DNA of 64,000 nt from Porphyrobacter sp. ULC335 (GCF_025917005.1 NZ_CP078091.1:62001-126000); one strand, 5' to 3'. Counted from the first letter of the stretch, positions 39,924-49,787 are shown. Notes: generated from the letters alone by a model not told the origin. Numbers and translations: made by a program.

Positions 39924-40607
39924 ATGGCGAGACGTGAAACCCCTGCCCTGTTCGAGAAGGCCCAGGCGCGGTTCCGCGCGGCCCGGTTCCGGCAGGTCCA
40001 GACCCTGATCGAGCGGTTGGTACTTCGCCATGGCGAGATCACTGTGCTCGATGCCGGCGGACGGGCAGAGTACTGGAACATGCTCACCCCCGCACTGGCC
40101 GAAAAGGTGCAGCTGACGATCCTCAACTATTCGTCGGAGCTGGAAGATTACAGCGCTCTCACCGCGCCACATGTCCGCTACGAGAACCTGACCGGCGATG
40201 CCTGCAACATGCCGCAATTTGCCGATGGCGCATTCCACCTCGTCCACTCGAATTCGGTGATCGAGCATGTCGGCAATTACACCCGGATGATTGCCTTCGC
40301 TAACGAGATACGCCGCGTCGGGCAGGCCTATTATGTGCAGACGCCGAACTTCTGGTTCCCGATCGATCCGCACAATGCCTTCCCGCTGCTGCACTGGCTG
40401 CCCGACCCGATCCGCATCGGCATGGAGCAGCGGTTCGATATCGGGCTTGCCCGTCGCACCGATTTTGCGGGCGCCGTGAACCGGCTGGATGATTGCCGGA
40501 TGATCAGCCAAGGCATGATGCGCACGCTGTTCCCTGATGCAAACCATTCGGCCGAGCGCTTCGCCCTGATCTTCAAGAAGTCCCTCATCGCACGCCGAAC
40601 GGACTGA
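39924..40607 (+). CDS. Class I SAM-dependent methyltransferase
   Basis: 227 residues. ITVLDAGGRAEYWNML near residue 38 is motif I (AGG variant of GxGxG), and HLVHSNSVIEHVGNY near 100 is the post-II/III region of Methyltransf_11/25. The segment YYVQTPNFWFPIDPHNAFPLLHWLP is common in EPS-locus methyltransferases. Probably acts on a glycan or lipid-linked sugar. The acyltransferase gene begins 4 bp later, so these form an operon. Confidence 0.86.
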   Translation: MARRETPALFEKAQARFRAARFRQVQTLIERLVLRHGEITVLDAGGRAEYWNMLTPALAEKVQLTILNYSSELEDYSALTAPHVRYENLTGDACNMPQFADGAFHLVHSNSVIEHVGNYTRMIAFANEIRRVGQAYYVQTPNFWFPIDPHNAFPLLHWLPDPIRIGMEQRFDIGLARRTDFAGAVNRLDDCRMISQGMMRTLFPDANHSAERFALIFKKSLIARRTD

Positions 40608-40611
40608 AGCA

Positions 40612-41739
40612 GTGTCCACCAACAAACCTTTGTTGCAGTCATTATGGGTAGGCGGCCCGGTGCTGGACGAGGTGCTGGCGGGGCGGGACAACAATCTCAA
40701 CGTGATCCGCATGGTGGCGGCCGCCGCAGTGCTGGTCAGCCACGCGTGGCCGATTGCCTGGGGCGCCGCCGATCCGCTGTTTGCGCTGACCGGGTCGACA
40801 ATCGGCCACTTTGCCGTGGCAGTGTTCTTCGGAATTTCGGGGCTGCTGATCGCGCGCAGTTTCGACCGTCGGCGCAGCTACGCGCATTTCGCCATCGCCC
40901 GCGTCTTGCGCCTGTTCCCGGGGCTATTGGCCGTGCTTGTCCTGACCGTCATTGCCGGAGCGTGGTTCACCCGGCTGTCCTTGCAGGACTATGTCACCCG
41001 CCCGGAGACCTGGCGTTATATCCCCGCCAACCTCAGCCTCTATTTTCTGCAATATCCGCTGCCCGGCGTTTTCGAGAGCAATCCTTATGGGCCGCCGATC
41101 AATGGCAGCCTGTGGACGCTGTTCTACGAGGTCGCATGTTATGGCGGGGTGGTCGTCCTCGGGCTTCTCGGCGGACTGAGAAGCCGCTGGCTGGCGCTCG
41201 GGGCGTTGGTGCTGGTCGCGCTGTTCCACTTTGCCGGAGAATGGATGACCGGAGAGGGCGGATTGCCCCTCTGGGGGCTGGCAGTGCCCGTCGGCCTTCT
41301 CGCCTCGCTCTCCTTCCCCTTCATGCTGGGCACTTTCGCCTATGTCTGGCGCGAGCATATCCGCCTGTCGGGATGGCTCGCCTTGCTGCTTTGGGTGCCG
41401 GTACCGTTCATGGCAGCGGGGCTGCTGATGGAGAGCTGGATCGTGCTGGCGCTGGTCTACTCCTCCCTATGGTTCGGCTTCGTTCCCAAAGGCGCGCTGC
41501 TCGCCTACAACCGGCTGGGGGACTATTCCTACGGGGTCTATATCTATGCATTCCCGGTGCAGCAGGCGGTCGCCTATCTGGTGCCGGGGGTAACACCCGC
41601 GGCCAATATCGCACTGGCATTGCCGGTTACGCTGGTCCTGGCGGTGCTGTCATGGACTCTGGTAGAGGCACGCGCGCTTAGCGCGGTTGGCCCGCTGGCC
41701 GATCTGTTTACGCGAGGCTCCGGGGCAAAGACGGCCTGA
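40612..41739 (+). CDS. Acyltransferase 3 family membrane O-acyltransferase (OafA-like)
   Basis: 375 residues with GTG start. The family signature begins RDNNLNVIRMVAAAAVLVSHAWPI, containing the conserved His, and FGISGLLIARSFDRR; about ten membrane helices follow. NGSLWTLFYEVACY carries the conserved catalytic-region Glu/Tyr. No SGNH domain is fused, but a separate SGNH-type hydrolase gene lies close by. It probably O-acetylates the polysaccharide. Confidence 0.92.
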   Translation: MSTNKPLLQSLWVGGPVLDEVLAGRDNNLNVIRMVAAAAVLVSHAWPIAWGAADPLFALTGSTIGHFAVAVFFGISGLLIARSFDRRRSYAHFAIARVLRLFPGLLAVLVLTVIAGAWFTRLSLQDYVTRPETWRYIPANLSLYFLQYPLPGVFESNPYGPPINGSLWTLFYEVACYGGVVVLGLLGGLRSRWLALGALVLVALFHFAGEWMTGEGGLPLWGLAVPVGLLASLSFPFMLGTFAYVWREHIRLSGWLALLLWVPVPFMAAGLLMESWIVLALVYSSLWFGFVPKGALLAYNRLGDYSYGVYIYAFPVQQAVAYLVPGVTPAANIALALPVTLVLAVLSWTLVEARALSAVGPLADLFTRGSGAKTA

Positions 41740-41755
41740 CTGCGACGCGCCAGAC

Positions 41756-42256
41756 TTAACGCTCCATGCCATCGTGCAAGGATGAAACCGCCGGGTCTTG
41801 GGCGCGCAACCGGCGCTCTGTTTCGTCCGCATCGAGAAATCGGCCGTAGCGGCCGACCTCGATATTGCTGCGGATCACCTTGGCAGGATTGCCCGCAACG
41901 ACCGAGTTTGGCGGCACATCGCGCGTCACCACGCTGCCGGCACCGATCACGCAATTGTCGCCGATCGTGACGCCCGGCAGGATGATGCTTTCCCCGCCGA
42001 TGAAGCAATTCCGTCCGATCCGGGTATGCACATACAGTCCGCGGGTGCGATCATGTGTCATGATCCGGGCGTTGAAGGCGACATAGCTGTATTCTGCGAT
42101 GTGCAGGCCGCGCGGAAAGGTAAGATCGAGCTTGGCGCTGAGCGACAGCTCGACGGTCGGGTGGATGTCCATACCCATGACCGAGCGATAGAACCACATG
42201 CGCGGTCCGGTCAGCATCCGGCGCAGCAGCGAGAGCCGACCCAAAGTGAAGCTCAC
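41756..42256 (-). CDS. Left-handed beta-helix (hexapeptide) O-acetyltransferase
   Basis: 166 residues, GTG start with GGGGAA upstream. Hexapeptide repeats run from [17 protein letters not shown] through [50 protein letters not shown], the classic LbH coil, with a catalytic-type His in MTHDRTRG near 68. It resembles WcaF/WcaB/NodL-type enzymes that transfer acetyl groups from acetyl-CoA to sugars in the cytoplasm. It is alone on the minus strand between acyltransferase 3 and the SGNH gene. Confidence 0.9.
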   Translation of the reverse strand: MSFTLGRLSLLRRMLTGPRMWFYRSVMGMDIHPTVELSLSAKLDLTFPRGLHIAEYSYVAFNARIMTHDRTRGLYVHTRIGRNCFIGGESIILPGVTIGDNCVIGAGSVVTRDVPPNSVVAGNPAKVIRSNIEVGRYGRFLDADETERRLRAQDPAVSSLHDGMER

Positions 42257-42359
42257 AACATTCCCCTACAGCCGACCCGGCTTCTTTGCGCGTCTGGGAT
42301 GGCTCAAAACAGGTCTTCGTGCAATCCTGCCCCCAATACTGACCTGAAGGGCGCAGCTT

Positions 42360-43088
42360 TTGACCGGAACGCGGCGGTTCGCATTGCTAGGGCTTTTCTT
42401 GCTGCTCGCGCTGGTCGCCGCGGGATGGGAAGAATGGCCGCAATGGCGGATCGGCGGCGCAGCGCCTTTGCCGGCGGCTTCGCTATCGAGAGGCCGGGAG
42501 CGGCTCGCCTGCCCTGCCTCCGGTAGCCGGATCGCGATCTATGGCGATAGTCACGTGGCGGGCAACGGCGGCGATACGGTGCCGTTTGGCAAGGTAATGC
42601 AAAACACGTTGCGACTGCGCCTCACGGCCGATCTCAGGGGCGCGGGCGGCGATACCGCCGAGATGGGGGAACAGCGCTGGCTGGCAACAGCACAGCCGGA
42701 GGCCGATCTTGTCATCCTCGCCTATGGCACCAACGACGCCGCGCCTCGCGGCTGGCTGGGCGACAAGGAACCGGTCCCGATCCCACGTTTCACAAATGCG
42801 CTCAGGCGCCAGATCGACTTTTGGCAGGCGCGCGGCACGCAGACCGTGCTGATGGCCCCGCCGCCGGGCAGCAGCAGTGCCATGGCGAAAAGGCTCACCC
42901 CCTATCGCAAGGCTGTTGCCACGCTGGGCGAGGAAAGGGCGATAGCGGTTCTCGATCCGGCTGAAGCTTTTGCGCGCTGCACCGGATCAGGCAAACTGCT
43001 CGGCTATGACGGGCTGCACATGAGTGCGGCGGGCCACCAGTGCCTCGGCAGGTGGCTGGCAGAACAGCTCTGTCCCGGTGGGTCTTAA
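42360..43088 (+). CDS. SGNH/GDSL-family hydrolase
   Basis: 242 residues; start TTG at 42360 with GAAGG upstream. One N-terminal membrane helix or uncleaved signal (ALLGLFLLLALVAAG) suggests a periplasmic enzyme. Blocks are YGDSHVAGNGG (nucleophile Ser near 63), GTND near 122 and DGLHMSAAGH near 220 with the catalytic Asp/His. Such enzymes add or remove acetyl esters on exported glycans. Its last bases overlap the convergent rfbB. Confidence 0.87.
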   Translation: MTGTRRFALLGLFLLLALVAAGWEEWPQWRIGGAAPLPAASLSRGRERLACPASGSRIAIYGDSHVAGNGGDTVPFGKVMQNTLRLRLTADLRGAGGDTAEMGEQRWLATAQPEADLVILAYGTNDAAPRGWLGDKEPVPIPRFTNALRRQIDFWQARGTQTVLMAPPPGSSSAMAKRLTPYRKAVATLGEERAIAVLDPAEAFARCTGSGKLLGYDGLHMSAAGHQCLGRWLAEQLCPGGS

Positions 43089-44128
43089 AGCAGCGGCCGC
43101 CACCAAGCTTCGTTGGCGAGATACCAGCGCAAGGTCTGGCGCATCCCGTCCTCGAAACCGTGCGCAGACGCATAGCCGAGTTCGGCGCGAGCCTTGGTTT
43201 CATCGATCGCATAGCGGCGATCGTGACCCGCGCGGTCGGTGACGAAGGTCTTGAGGCTGGCGGTCGCCTGCCCCTTGGCCGCAGGCGCATCGGGATAGCG
43301 CGCGGCCAGACCGTCGACTTCGGCAAAGGCGCGGTCCACCTCGGCGCAGATCGTATCGATCACGGTCATGTTGGGCAGCTCGGCCCCGCCGCCGATATTA
43401 TAGGTCTCACCCGGCTGCCCGTGCAGCAGACAGGCCTCGATCCCGCGGCAGTGATCCTCGACATGCAGCCAGTCGCGCACGTTCATCCCGTCGCCATAGA
43501 TCGGCAGATTGCGACCATGCAGCGCGTTGAGGAAGAACAGCGGGATCAGCTTTTCGGGGTACTGATACGGCCCGTAATTGTTCGAACAATTGCTGGTCGT
43601 CACCTCAAGACCGAAGGTGTGATGATAGGCGCGCACCAGATGGTCGGAAGCAGCCTTTGACGCCGAATAGGGCGAGTTGGGCGCGTAGGGTGTCACTTCC
43701 GAGAAGGCCGGATCATTGGGCCCGAGCGATCCGAACACCTCGTCGGTCGAGATGTGGTGGAAGCGGTGGGCCACGCCGCTGCCCGAAAGCCAGACGGCAC
43801 GGGCGGCCTTCAGGAGGCTGTTGGTGCCGAGGATGTTGGTGTCGATGAAGGCATCCGGCCCGCTGATCGAACGGTCGACATGGCTTTCGGCAGCGAAGTG
43901 CACCAGCGTGGTGATGGCATGGTCGCGCAGCAGTGCTTCGACCAGCGCCGTATCGCGGATGTCACCTTCGACCAACTCTGCCGAAGTGCCCTCCAGCGTC
44001 GAGCGGTTCCCGGCATAGGTCAGCGCATCGAGCACGATCACCCGGTCTTCGGGATGCTTCGCATTCCAGTAATGCACGAAATTGCCGCCGATGAACCCGG
44101 CGCCGCCGGTGACAAGCACGTTAGCCAA
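43085..44128 (-). CDS. rfbB: dTDP-glucose 4,6-dehydratase
   Basis: 347 residues. NVLVTGGAGFIGGNFVHYW gives the NAD-binding GxxGxxG; HFAAESHVDRSI, HISTDEVFGSLG and YSASKAASDHLVRAYHHT provide the catalytic Thr-Asp-Glu and Tyr-x3-Lys. The reaction yields dTDP-4-keto-6-deoxyglucose for rhamnose synthesis. It is the last gene of rfbA-rfbC-rfbD-rfbB on the minus strand; its start overlaps the rfbD stop by 8 bp. Confidence 0.97.
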   Translation of the reverse strand: MANVLVTGGAGFIGGNFVHYWNAKHPEDRVIVLDALTYAGNRSTLEGTSAELVEGDIRDTALVEALLRDHAITTLVHFAAESHVDRSISGPDAFIDTNILGTNSLLKAARAVWLSGSGVAHRFHHISTDEVFGSLGPNDPAFSEVTPYAPNSPYSASKAASDHLVRAYHHTFGLEVTTSNCSNNYGPYQYPEKLIPLFFLNALHGRNLPIYGDGMNVRDWLHVEDHCRGIEACLLHGQPGETYNIGGGAELPNMTVIDTICAEVDRAFAEVDGLAARYPDAPAAKGQATASLKTFVTDRAGHDRRYAIDETKARAELGYASAHGFEDGMRQTLRWYLANEAWWRPLL

Positions 44129-44978
44129 GCTTCGCTTCCTCTTTCAGCATCAGGCGCAGGTTCTCGCGCCATGGCACCGGCGCATCACCCAGAAAGGCGC
44201 GGGTCGCCGAACTGTCGAGCAGCGAGAATGCGGGTCGGCGCGCAGGTGTGGGGTATTCGGCGGTGGTGATGGGGCGGATTACAGGAATGCGGGGCAGCAG
44301 GCCCAGCGCTTGGGCTTCCTCTGCTATCGCAACCGCGAATTCGTGCCAGCTGGCGGCCCCATCATCGGAGTGATGGAAGGTGCCGCTCGCCTGGCGTTCG
44401 GCAAGCCCCCAGATGGTCCGCGCAAGGCCCGTGGCCCAGGTCGGCGAACCGATCTGGTCGGCAACCACGCCAAGCTCCTCGCGCTCCTTCATCAGGCGGA
44501 TCATGGTGCGCACGAAGTTCGCCCCGCCCGCTTCATAGACCCATGCGGTGCGCACCAGCAGGTCTTCAGGACGCAAGGCATCCTCACCTTCAGCCTTGGT
44601 GCGGCCATAGGCCGACTGCGGATTGCGCGCGGCGTCTGGCGGATAGGGCGAAGCGGCGGTGCCATCGAAGACATAGTCGGTGGAGACATGCACCACCTTG
44701 CCCCCCGTCTCGGCCATCGCCGCGACCATGGCGGCGACCGCTTCGGCATTGATCGCGCGGGCGAGTGCCTCGTCGGTCTCTGCCTTGTCGACCGCGGTGT
44801 AGGCTGCGGCATTGATGATCAGCTCAGGCGCCTCGACCACCAGCCGGGCGCGCAGCATCGGCACATCGGTGAGATCGCAGTCATCAACATCGATCGCGTT
44901 GATGTCGGCCCAGGCAGGTGCGGTTCGCTGCAAGGCACCGCCCAGCTGGCCGTTCGCTCCGGTGATCAGAACTCTCAT
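44121..44978 (-). CDS. rfbD: dTDP-4-dehydrorhamnose reductase
   Basis: 285 residues. [42 protein letters not shown] and YGRTKAEGE are the RmlD signature, with the Tyr-x3-Lys pair and NADPH-binding Gly-rich turn. It carries out the last step, reducing the 4-keto sugar to dTDP-L-rhamnose. It overlaps rfbC by 4 bp. Confidence 0.97.
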   Translation of the reverse strand: MRVLITGANGQLGGALQRTAPAWADINAIDVDDCDLTDVPMLRARLVVEAPELIINAAAYTAVDKAETDEALARAINAEAVAAMVAAMAETGGKVVHVSTDYVFDGTAASPYPPDAARNPQSAYGRTKAEGEDALRPEDLLVRTAWVYEAGGANFVRTMIRLMKEREELGVVADQIGSPTWATGLARTIWGLAERQASGTFHHSDDGAASWHEFAVAIAEEAQALGLLPRIPVIRPITTAEYPTPARRPAFSLLDSSATRAFLGDAPVPWRENLRLMLKEEAKLG

Positions 44979-45520
44979 GGGAACACCGGCACGTCGGCAA
45001 GGGCAAGCCCGCGCGTGTCCTTTTCGGAGATGATCGGATCAAGCCCCGCCACCGGCCATGCGATGCCGACCGCCGGATCGTCCCACGCCAGCGTGAATTC
45101 GCTCTGCGGGGCATAGGGCGCGGTGCATTTGTAGAGGAAGTCGGTATCGTCTTCGAGCGTCAGGAAGCCGTGGGCGAAGCCTTCCGGCACCCAGAACATG
45201 CGCTTGTTTTCCGCACTGAGTTCAACCCCGACCCACTGGCCGAAGGTGGGCGAAGACGCACGCAGATCGACCGCGACATCGAAGACTGCGCCATTGGTGA
45301 CCCGCACCAGCTTGCCCTGTGGTCCCGGATTCTGGAAATGCAGGCCGCGCAGAACGCCCTTCTGCGAGCGGCTGTGATTGTCCTGCACGAAGGTCAGATC
45401 AAGCGCCGCTGCCGCAAAAGCGGCCGCGTTCCATGTTTCCATGAAGAACCCCCGCGCATCGCCGAAAACGCGCGGCTCGATGATCAGTACGCCGGGAAGA
45501 GCGGTTTCAATGATGTTCAC
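44975..45520 (-). CDS. rfbC: dTDP-4-dehydrorhamnose 3,5-epimerase
   Basis: 181 residues, the normal RmlC size. [31 protein letters not shown] with the catalytic His, and [23 protein letters not shown] are the cupin-fold family motifs. It epimerises C3 and C5 of dTDP-4-keto-6-deoxyglucose. It is translationally coupled to rfbA through a 4-bp overlap. Confidence 0.97.
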   Translation of the reverse strand: MNIIETALPGVLIIEPRVFGDARGFFMETWNAAAFAAAALDLTFVQDNHSRSQKGVLRGLHFQNPGPQGKLVRVTNGAVFDVAVDLRASSPTFGQWVGVELSAENKRMFWVPEGFAHGFLTLEDDTDFLYKCTAPYAPQSEFTLAWDDPAVGIAWPVAGLDPIISEKDTRGLALADVPVFP

Positions 45521-46467
45521 GGCAGCACCGGGCTTTCGAGCAGCTTGATGAGATATTCGCCGTAACCCGATTTGCGCAGCGGTTCGGCGATTTCGCGCAG
45601 GCGGTCAGCCGTGATGAAGCCTTTGCGCCAGGCGATTTCCTCGGGGCAGCAAATCTTGAGGCCCTGCCGCTCCTCGGTGATGCGCACATAGGTCGCGGCG
45701 TCCAGAAGCGAGGCGTGGGTGCCGGTATCGAGCCACGCGAAGCCCCGGCCCATGATCTCGACCGACATCGCGCCTTCATCGAGATAGAGCCGGTTGAGAT
45801 CGGTGATCTCCAGCTCGCCGCGCGGCGAGGGCTTGAGATCGCGGGCGCGATCAACCACCGTCTCGTCGTAGAAATAGAGGCCCGTCACCGCATAGTTCGA
45901 CTTGGGCGCCGCCGGCTTTTCCTCGATCGAGATCGCCTTGCCTTCGGCATCGAAGGCGACAACGCCGAAGGCCTGCGGATCGTTGACCCGGTAAGCGAAC
46001 ACGGTTGACCCGGCTTCGCGGGCATTCGCGTTTTGCAGCAGGGCGGGCAGGCCGTGGCCATAGAAGATGTTATCGCCCAGAATCAGCGCACTCGGCCCGC
46101 CGCGCACGAAATCGGCGCCGATGTGGAAGGCCTGCGCCAGCCCTTCGGGCTTGGGCTGCACCGCATAGGACAGCGACACGCCGAAATCCGATCCGTCGCC
46201 CAGCACGCGCTGGAACTGCGCGGCGTCTTCGGGGGTGGTGATGATCAGGATGTCATTGATCCCCGCCAGCATCAGCGTGCTGAGCGGATAGTAGATCATC
46301 GGCTTGTCGAAGACCGGCATCAGCTGCTTCGAAACGCCGCGGGTCAGGGGGTAGAGCCGGGTTCCCGATCCGCCCGCCAGAATGATACCGCGCCTTGCCG
46401 GGCCGTCCTTAGCAGATATCACCTGTCTATCCTCAAACGCCCAAGAGCCAGCGACCGGGCGCTGCAT
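45517..46467 (-). CDS. rfbA: Glucose-1-phosphate thymidylyltransferase
   Basis: About 316 residues from ATG at 46467, with start uncertain: GTG at 46422 would give a 301-residue protein closer to the family norm, and ATG at 46485 is possible; none has a strong Shine-Dalgarno. The family motif [40 protein letters not shown] begins near residue 26, and [13 protein letters not shown] carries the metal-binding Asp. It makes dTDP-glucose from glucose-1-phosphate and dTTP. It is the first gene of the rhamnose operon, divergent from the lasso-associated genes. Confidence 0.95.
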   Translation of the reverse strand: MQRPVAGSWAFEDRQVISAKDGPARRGIILAGGSGTRLYPLTRGVSKQLMPVFDKPMIYYPLSTLMLAGINDILIITTPEDAAQFQRVLGDGSDFGVSLSYAVQPKPEGLAQAFHIGADFVRGGPSALILGDNIFYGHGLPALLQNANAREAGSTVFAYRVNDPQAFGVVAFDAEGKAISIEEKPAAPKSNYAVTGLYFYDETVVDRARDLKPSPRGELEITDLNRLYLDEGAMSVEIMGRGFAWLDTGTHASLLDAATYVRITEERQGLKICCPEEIAWRKGFITADRLREIAEPLRKSGYGEYLIKLLESPVLP

Positions 46468-46576
46468 TGCAGCAATGCCGTGCATCGTCAACAACTCTCG
46501 GGGTGGGTTATGCGAGGGCTGCGACGGGCACTAACGGGGCTGGCAAAGGGCAGCAAATTGACGCAAGAGACAGGCC

Positions 46577-47842
46577 ATGAGCGTGTCCAGCCTGCAGTCC
46601 GGTACGGTTGACGATGCCACACAAGCGGCCGACAAGTTTCTGGCGTCCTGCGTGCCGGCCACGCTCGCCGATGCGCCCCTGCCTCCATGGCCGTTCGGTT
46701 CCGCTCAACAAAGCAGCCTTCCCGAGGCCGATCTGGCTGACGCCCTGATCAGGCGGGCCGAGTTCCACGGAATTGCCCTGCTGCTCACCTATCGCGGCAC
46801 GCAGGGCAGCGACTGGCCCGGCCCGGTCATGGCGCAGCTGACGCAGCTCGCCCGCCTTTCCGGCCTGTGGGAAGAGCTGCACCGCCCGCGGATTGCCGGT
46901 CTGATAGACATGCTGGCGGACCGCGGGGTTGCCTCGATCGTGCTCAAGGGTTCGGCCCTCGCCTATCTGCATTACCCCGATCCGGCGCTGCGGCGCAGAG
47001 GCGATACCGATCTGCTGATCCAGCCCGAGGATCTGGATACAACCCGCGCGGCCTTGCGCGAAGCGGGCTGGATCAGCCCCCCGCCCAGCCGCGGCCTGTA
47101 TTTTCAGGAAAGCTGGGACATCGATTGCGGCCTCGGCATGCTGCATACGCTCGACCTGCACTGGCACCCGACCGATCGCCCTGTGATCCAGAAAGTACTG
47201 CGACCCGAAGATTACTGGGCAAGCACTCGCCCGCTTCCCCGCCTGTCGCCGCGCGCCGCCGCGCCTGATCCGGTGATCATGCTGGTGCATGGCGCGATCA
47301 ACCAGTTCTGGCACCAGACACGCGGCATCCTTGTCGAGGGCGAGCGTGTGGTCGGCGGTCGGCGCCTGATCTGGGCGGCGGACTACCACCATATGACCGC
47401 AAGTTTGACGCCTGCGGACTGGGAACGGCTGGCCGCTTTCTGCGCCGCACGCGATGCGGGGGGCATCGTCCACGCCGTATTGGCGGGCGCGCAGCAGGAT
47501 ATCGGCCTTGCCCTGCCAGATGGCTTTCCCGAGCGATTGCTCCCGGTATCAGGCCGGTCGCCGACCATGGACTACATCCGCCGCTTCGACCGATTGAAGG
47601 ACATCCGCGCGGACTTCATGGCGGCGGATAGTACCGCAACCCGGCTTCGGCTGTTGAGTGCGTCCGTGCTGGTCTCGCGCGAGCAATTGGTGAAGCGCTA
47701 TCCGCAGCATTCCCATTGGCCTACCGCGCTGTTGCAGCTGCGCCGCTATGGCGGAGCGCTCGCACGGGTGATCGGCCTGAGCCAGCGCGGTGCGGCCTAT
47801 CAGCTGCGTCATGCTCCGGAAAAGCAGGGACCACGCCCGTGA
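46577..47842 (+). CDS. Nucleotidyltransferase family protein (NTP_transf_5-like), lasso cluster 'N' candidate
   Basis: 421 residues, ATG preceded by AGACAGG. The nucleotidyltransferase core is VLKGSALAYLHYPDPALRRRGDTDLLI near residues 120-145, with the GS motif and the metal-binding D-T-D. The rest is helical, like PF14907 proteins in RiPP and HPr-rel-A associated loci. In the pseudomycoidin lasso cluster a protein of this kind (PsmN) acts after the kinase to modify the phosphate. Its stop overlaps the ABC exporter start (GTGA), so the two are coupled. The role here is inference from family and context. Confidence 0.8.
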   Translation: MSVSSLQSGTVDDATQAADKFLASCVPATLADAPLPPWPFGSAQQSSLPEADLADALIRRAEFHGIALLLTYRGTQGSDWPGPVMAQLTQLARLSGLWEELHRPRIAGLIDMLADRGVASIVLKGSALAYLHYPDPALRRRGDTDLLIQPEDLDTTRAALREAGWISPPPSRGLYFQESWDIDCGLGMLHTLDLHWHPTDRPVIQKVLRPEDYWASTRPLPRLSPRAAAPDPVIMLVHGAINQFWHQTRGILVEGERVVGGRRLIWAADYHHMTASLTPADWERLAAFCAARDAGGIVHAVLAGAQQDIGLALPDGFPERLLPVSGRSPTMDYIRRFDRLKDIRADFMAADSTATRLRLLSASVLVSREQLVKRYPQHSHWPTALLQLRRYGGALARVIGLSQRGAAYQLRHAPEKQGPRP

Positions 47843-49500
47843 ACCTTGGCTTTCTGGTCACGCGGGCCCGGCCCTTCCTGCGCGATCTCATCCTTATAAG
47901 TGCCATGTCCGTGCTGGCATCGACCGCGACGCTGGCGATCCCCTGGCTGGCAGGGCAATTTCTCGCCGGGGTGATCGGGGACGCGAGCGTCGATTTATCG
48001 ACCACCATCGCCCTACTGGTCACGGCACTGGCGGTGCTGACAGCGATCAGCATTCTCGTCCAGTATCTTTCCGCCGCTGCGGCGGGGCGCATTCTGGCGC
48101 GGCTTCGGCAGGAAACCTACGACCGGCTGCAGGCCATGCCGATCGCGTTCCATGATCGCAGCAAGAGCGGCGACCTGCTCTCGCTGATGACGTATGAGGT
48201 CAGCAACCTCAGCGGCTTTCTGACCGCCACGCTCGCCAATGTCCCCTCGATCCTGCTGACCGCGGCCGGCGCGGTGCTGCTGCTGTTCCTGCTCGATCCG
48301 GTGATGGCGCTGGTGGTGCCGGTGCTGGTGGCGCTGTTCTACCTCTTGATGAAGCTGGTCGGCCGCCGCCTGCGCACTGTGGCGCGCAAGGTTCGCAAGG
48401 CTGAATCCGACGTGATGTGGATCGGCGAGAGCGATCTCGAAATGCTCCCCGCGATCAAGGCCTTCGCAACTGAGGATTTCCAGCGCCGCCGCTATCACCA
48501 GGCGGTGGAAAAGGCGCGGGTTCTGTTCCTCGACCAGACGCGGATGATGGCTTTCATCAGCCCGCTGGTGGCCCTGGTCGCGGCCTTGGGGGCGATTGCC
48601 ATCCTGCTGCTGGGCAGCGCGCAGCTAGCCGATGGCAGCCGCAGCCCTTCAGACCTGTTCGCGTTTCTTCTCTATGCCGCGCTGCTGACCCGCCCCGTTG
48701 GTCAACTGGCCGACACCTATGGCCGTTTCCAGGTGGCCAAAGGCACGCTCGCCCGGCTGGAGGCGGTTTTCGCCAAGAAGATCGAGCCGGGATATGGCGA
48801 GCCCGGCATCATCGACCGGGCTGCGGGTGCGATCGCATTCGAAGGCGTGAGCTTCGCCTACCCCGGACGCCCCGCAGTGCTGACATCGGTCAATCTGGCG
48901 ATTGCGCCGGGAGAGATCGTTGCGCTTACCGGCGATAACGGCGTCGGCAAATCGACGCTCGTCCGCCTGCTGCTGCGCTTCTACGATCCCGATGGCGGGC
49001 GCATCACGCTTGACGGCGTCGACATCGCCGGCCTTCAAGTGCAGCATTTGCGCCGCCAGTTCGGCTATGTCCCGCAGCGCCCCCTATTGTTCAACGGCAC
49101 CATCGCCGACAACATCGCCTTCGGCAACGACAACCCCGATCCTGCCGCGATCGAACGCGCCGTGCAGCTGGCGCAGGCGGGCGAATTCATCGCGCAGCTC
49201 CCCCGCGGATTAGCCACAGAGATTGGCGATAACGGCATCCGCTTGTCGGGCGGGCAGCAGCAGCGCCTGGCGCTTGCCCGCGCGCTGTTCCGCGATCCGC
49301 CGGTCTATATCTTCGATGAAGCCACCAGCATGTATGATCTGGATGGCGAGGCGGCGTTTGTTGAAACCTGCATCGATGTGTTGAAGGGCCGGACCGTGAT
49401 CATCATCACACACCGGCCCGCGAGCCTGGCGCTGGCCGACCGGATCATCCACGCGACGCCTGAAGGATTGGTCTCGGGCCCGCCTGCCGCTCACCCCTGA
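47839..49500 (+). CDS. ABC transporter, fused permease/ATPase (lasso peptide exporter candidate, McjD-like)
   Basis: 553 residues from GTG at 47839. Six membrane helices occupy about residues 15-300. The nucleotide-binding domain has Walker A TGDNGVGKST near 372, signature [15 protein letters not shown] near 470 and Walker B VYIFDEATS near 490. The usual D-loop SALD is replaced by MYDLDGE, which is uncommon. No peptidase C39 domain is fused, as expected for lasso exporters that also give immunity. It converges on the RRE gene with 11 bp between the stops. Confidence 0.85.
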   Translation: MNLGFLVTRARPFLRDLILISAMSVLASTATLAIPWLAGQFLAGVIGDASVDLSTTIALLVTALAVLTAISILVQYLSAAAAGRILARLRQETYDRLQAMPIAFHDRSKSGDLLSLMTYEVSNLSGFLTATLANVPSILLTAAGAVLLLFLLDPVMALVVPVLVALFYLLMKLVGRRLRTVARKVRKAESDVMWIGESDLEMLPAIKAFATEDFQRRRYHQAVEKARVLFLDQTRMMAFISPLVALVAALGAIAILLLGSAQLADGSRSPSDLFAFLLYAALLTRPVGQLADTYGRFQVAKGTLARLEAVFAKKIEPGYGEPGIIDRAAGAIAFEGVSFAYPGRPAVLTSVNLAIAPGEIVALTGDNGVGKSTLVRLLLRFYDPDGGRITLDGVDIAGLQVQHLRRQFGYVPQRPLLFNGTIADNIAFGNDNPDPAAIERAVQLAQAGEFIAQLPRGLATEIGDNGIRLSGGQQQRLALARALFRDPPVYIFDEATSMYDLDGEAAFVETCIDVLKGRTVIIITHRPASLALADRIIHATPEGLVSGPPAAHP

Positions 49501-49511
49501 AAGGGCAAGGT

Positions 49512-49787
49512 TCAGGCCGGGACGACCAGTGCCTTTTCCGAAAGCTGCGCCAGCAAGTCGCGCAAGTCCTGCTCGATCCGGTCGCGCGGCGCATCGAATT
49601 CGGCTTCGATCAGGTCGGCAAGTTCGACGAGGCTCGCCCCGTCTTCCGACAGCTTGCTCCACACGCGGGTTCCGACAGGGTCCAGCCCGAAATAGGTACC
49701 GCTAACAAGATCGAGCAGCACCATCTCTCCGCCAACCTCCCGAGCGACCACGTCGTCGGAGGCACGGAGGCGTTCACTATTAGTCAT
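49512..49787 (-). CDS. PqqD-like RiPP recognition element (lasso B1)
   Basis: 91 residues from ATG at 49787, overlapping the kinase stop by 8 bp. The PqqD fold is recognisable: VVAREVGGEMVLLDLVSGTYFGLDPVGTRVWSKLSEDG followed by a three-helix segment LVELADLIEAEFD and LRDLLAQLSEKALV. Free-standing RREs bind the leader peptide and hand it to the B2 peptidase; the leader here has the YxxP motif that B1 proteins bind. Last gene of the minus-strand operon. It could equally be named an HPr-rel-A system PqqD protein. Confidence 0.87.
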   Translation of the reverse strand: MTNSERLRASDDVVAREVGGEMVLLDLVSGTYFGLDPVGTRVWSKLSEDGASLVELADLIEAEFDAPRDRIEQDLRDLLAQLSEKALVVPA

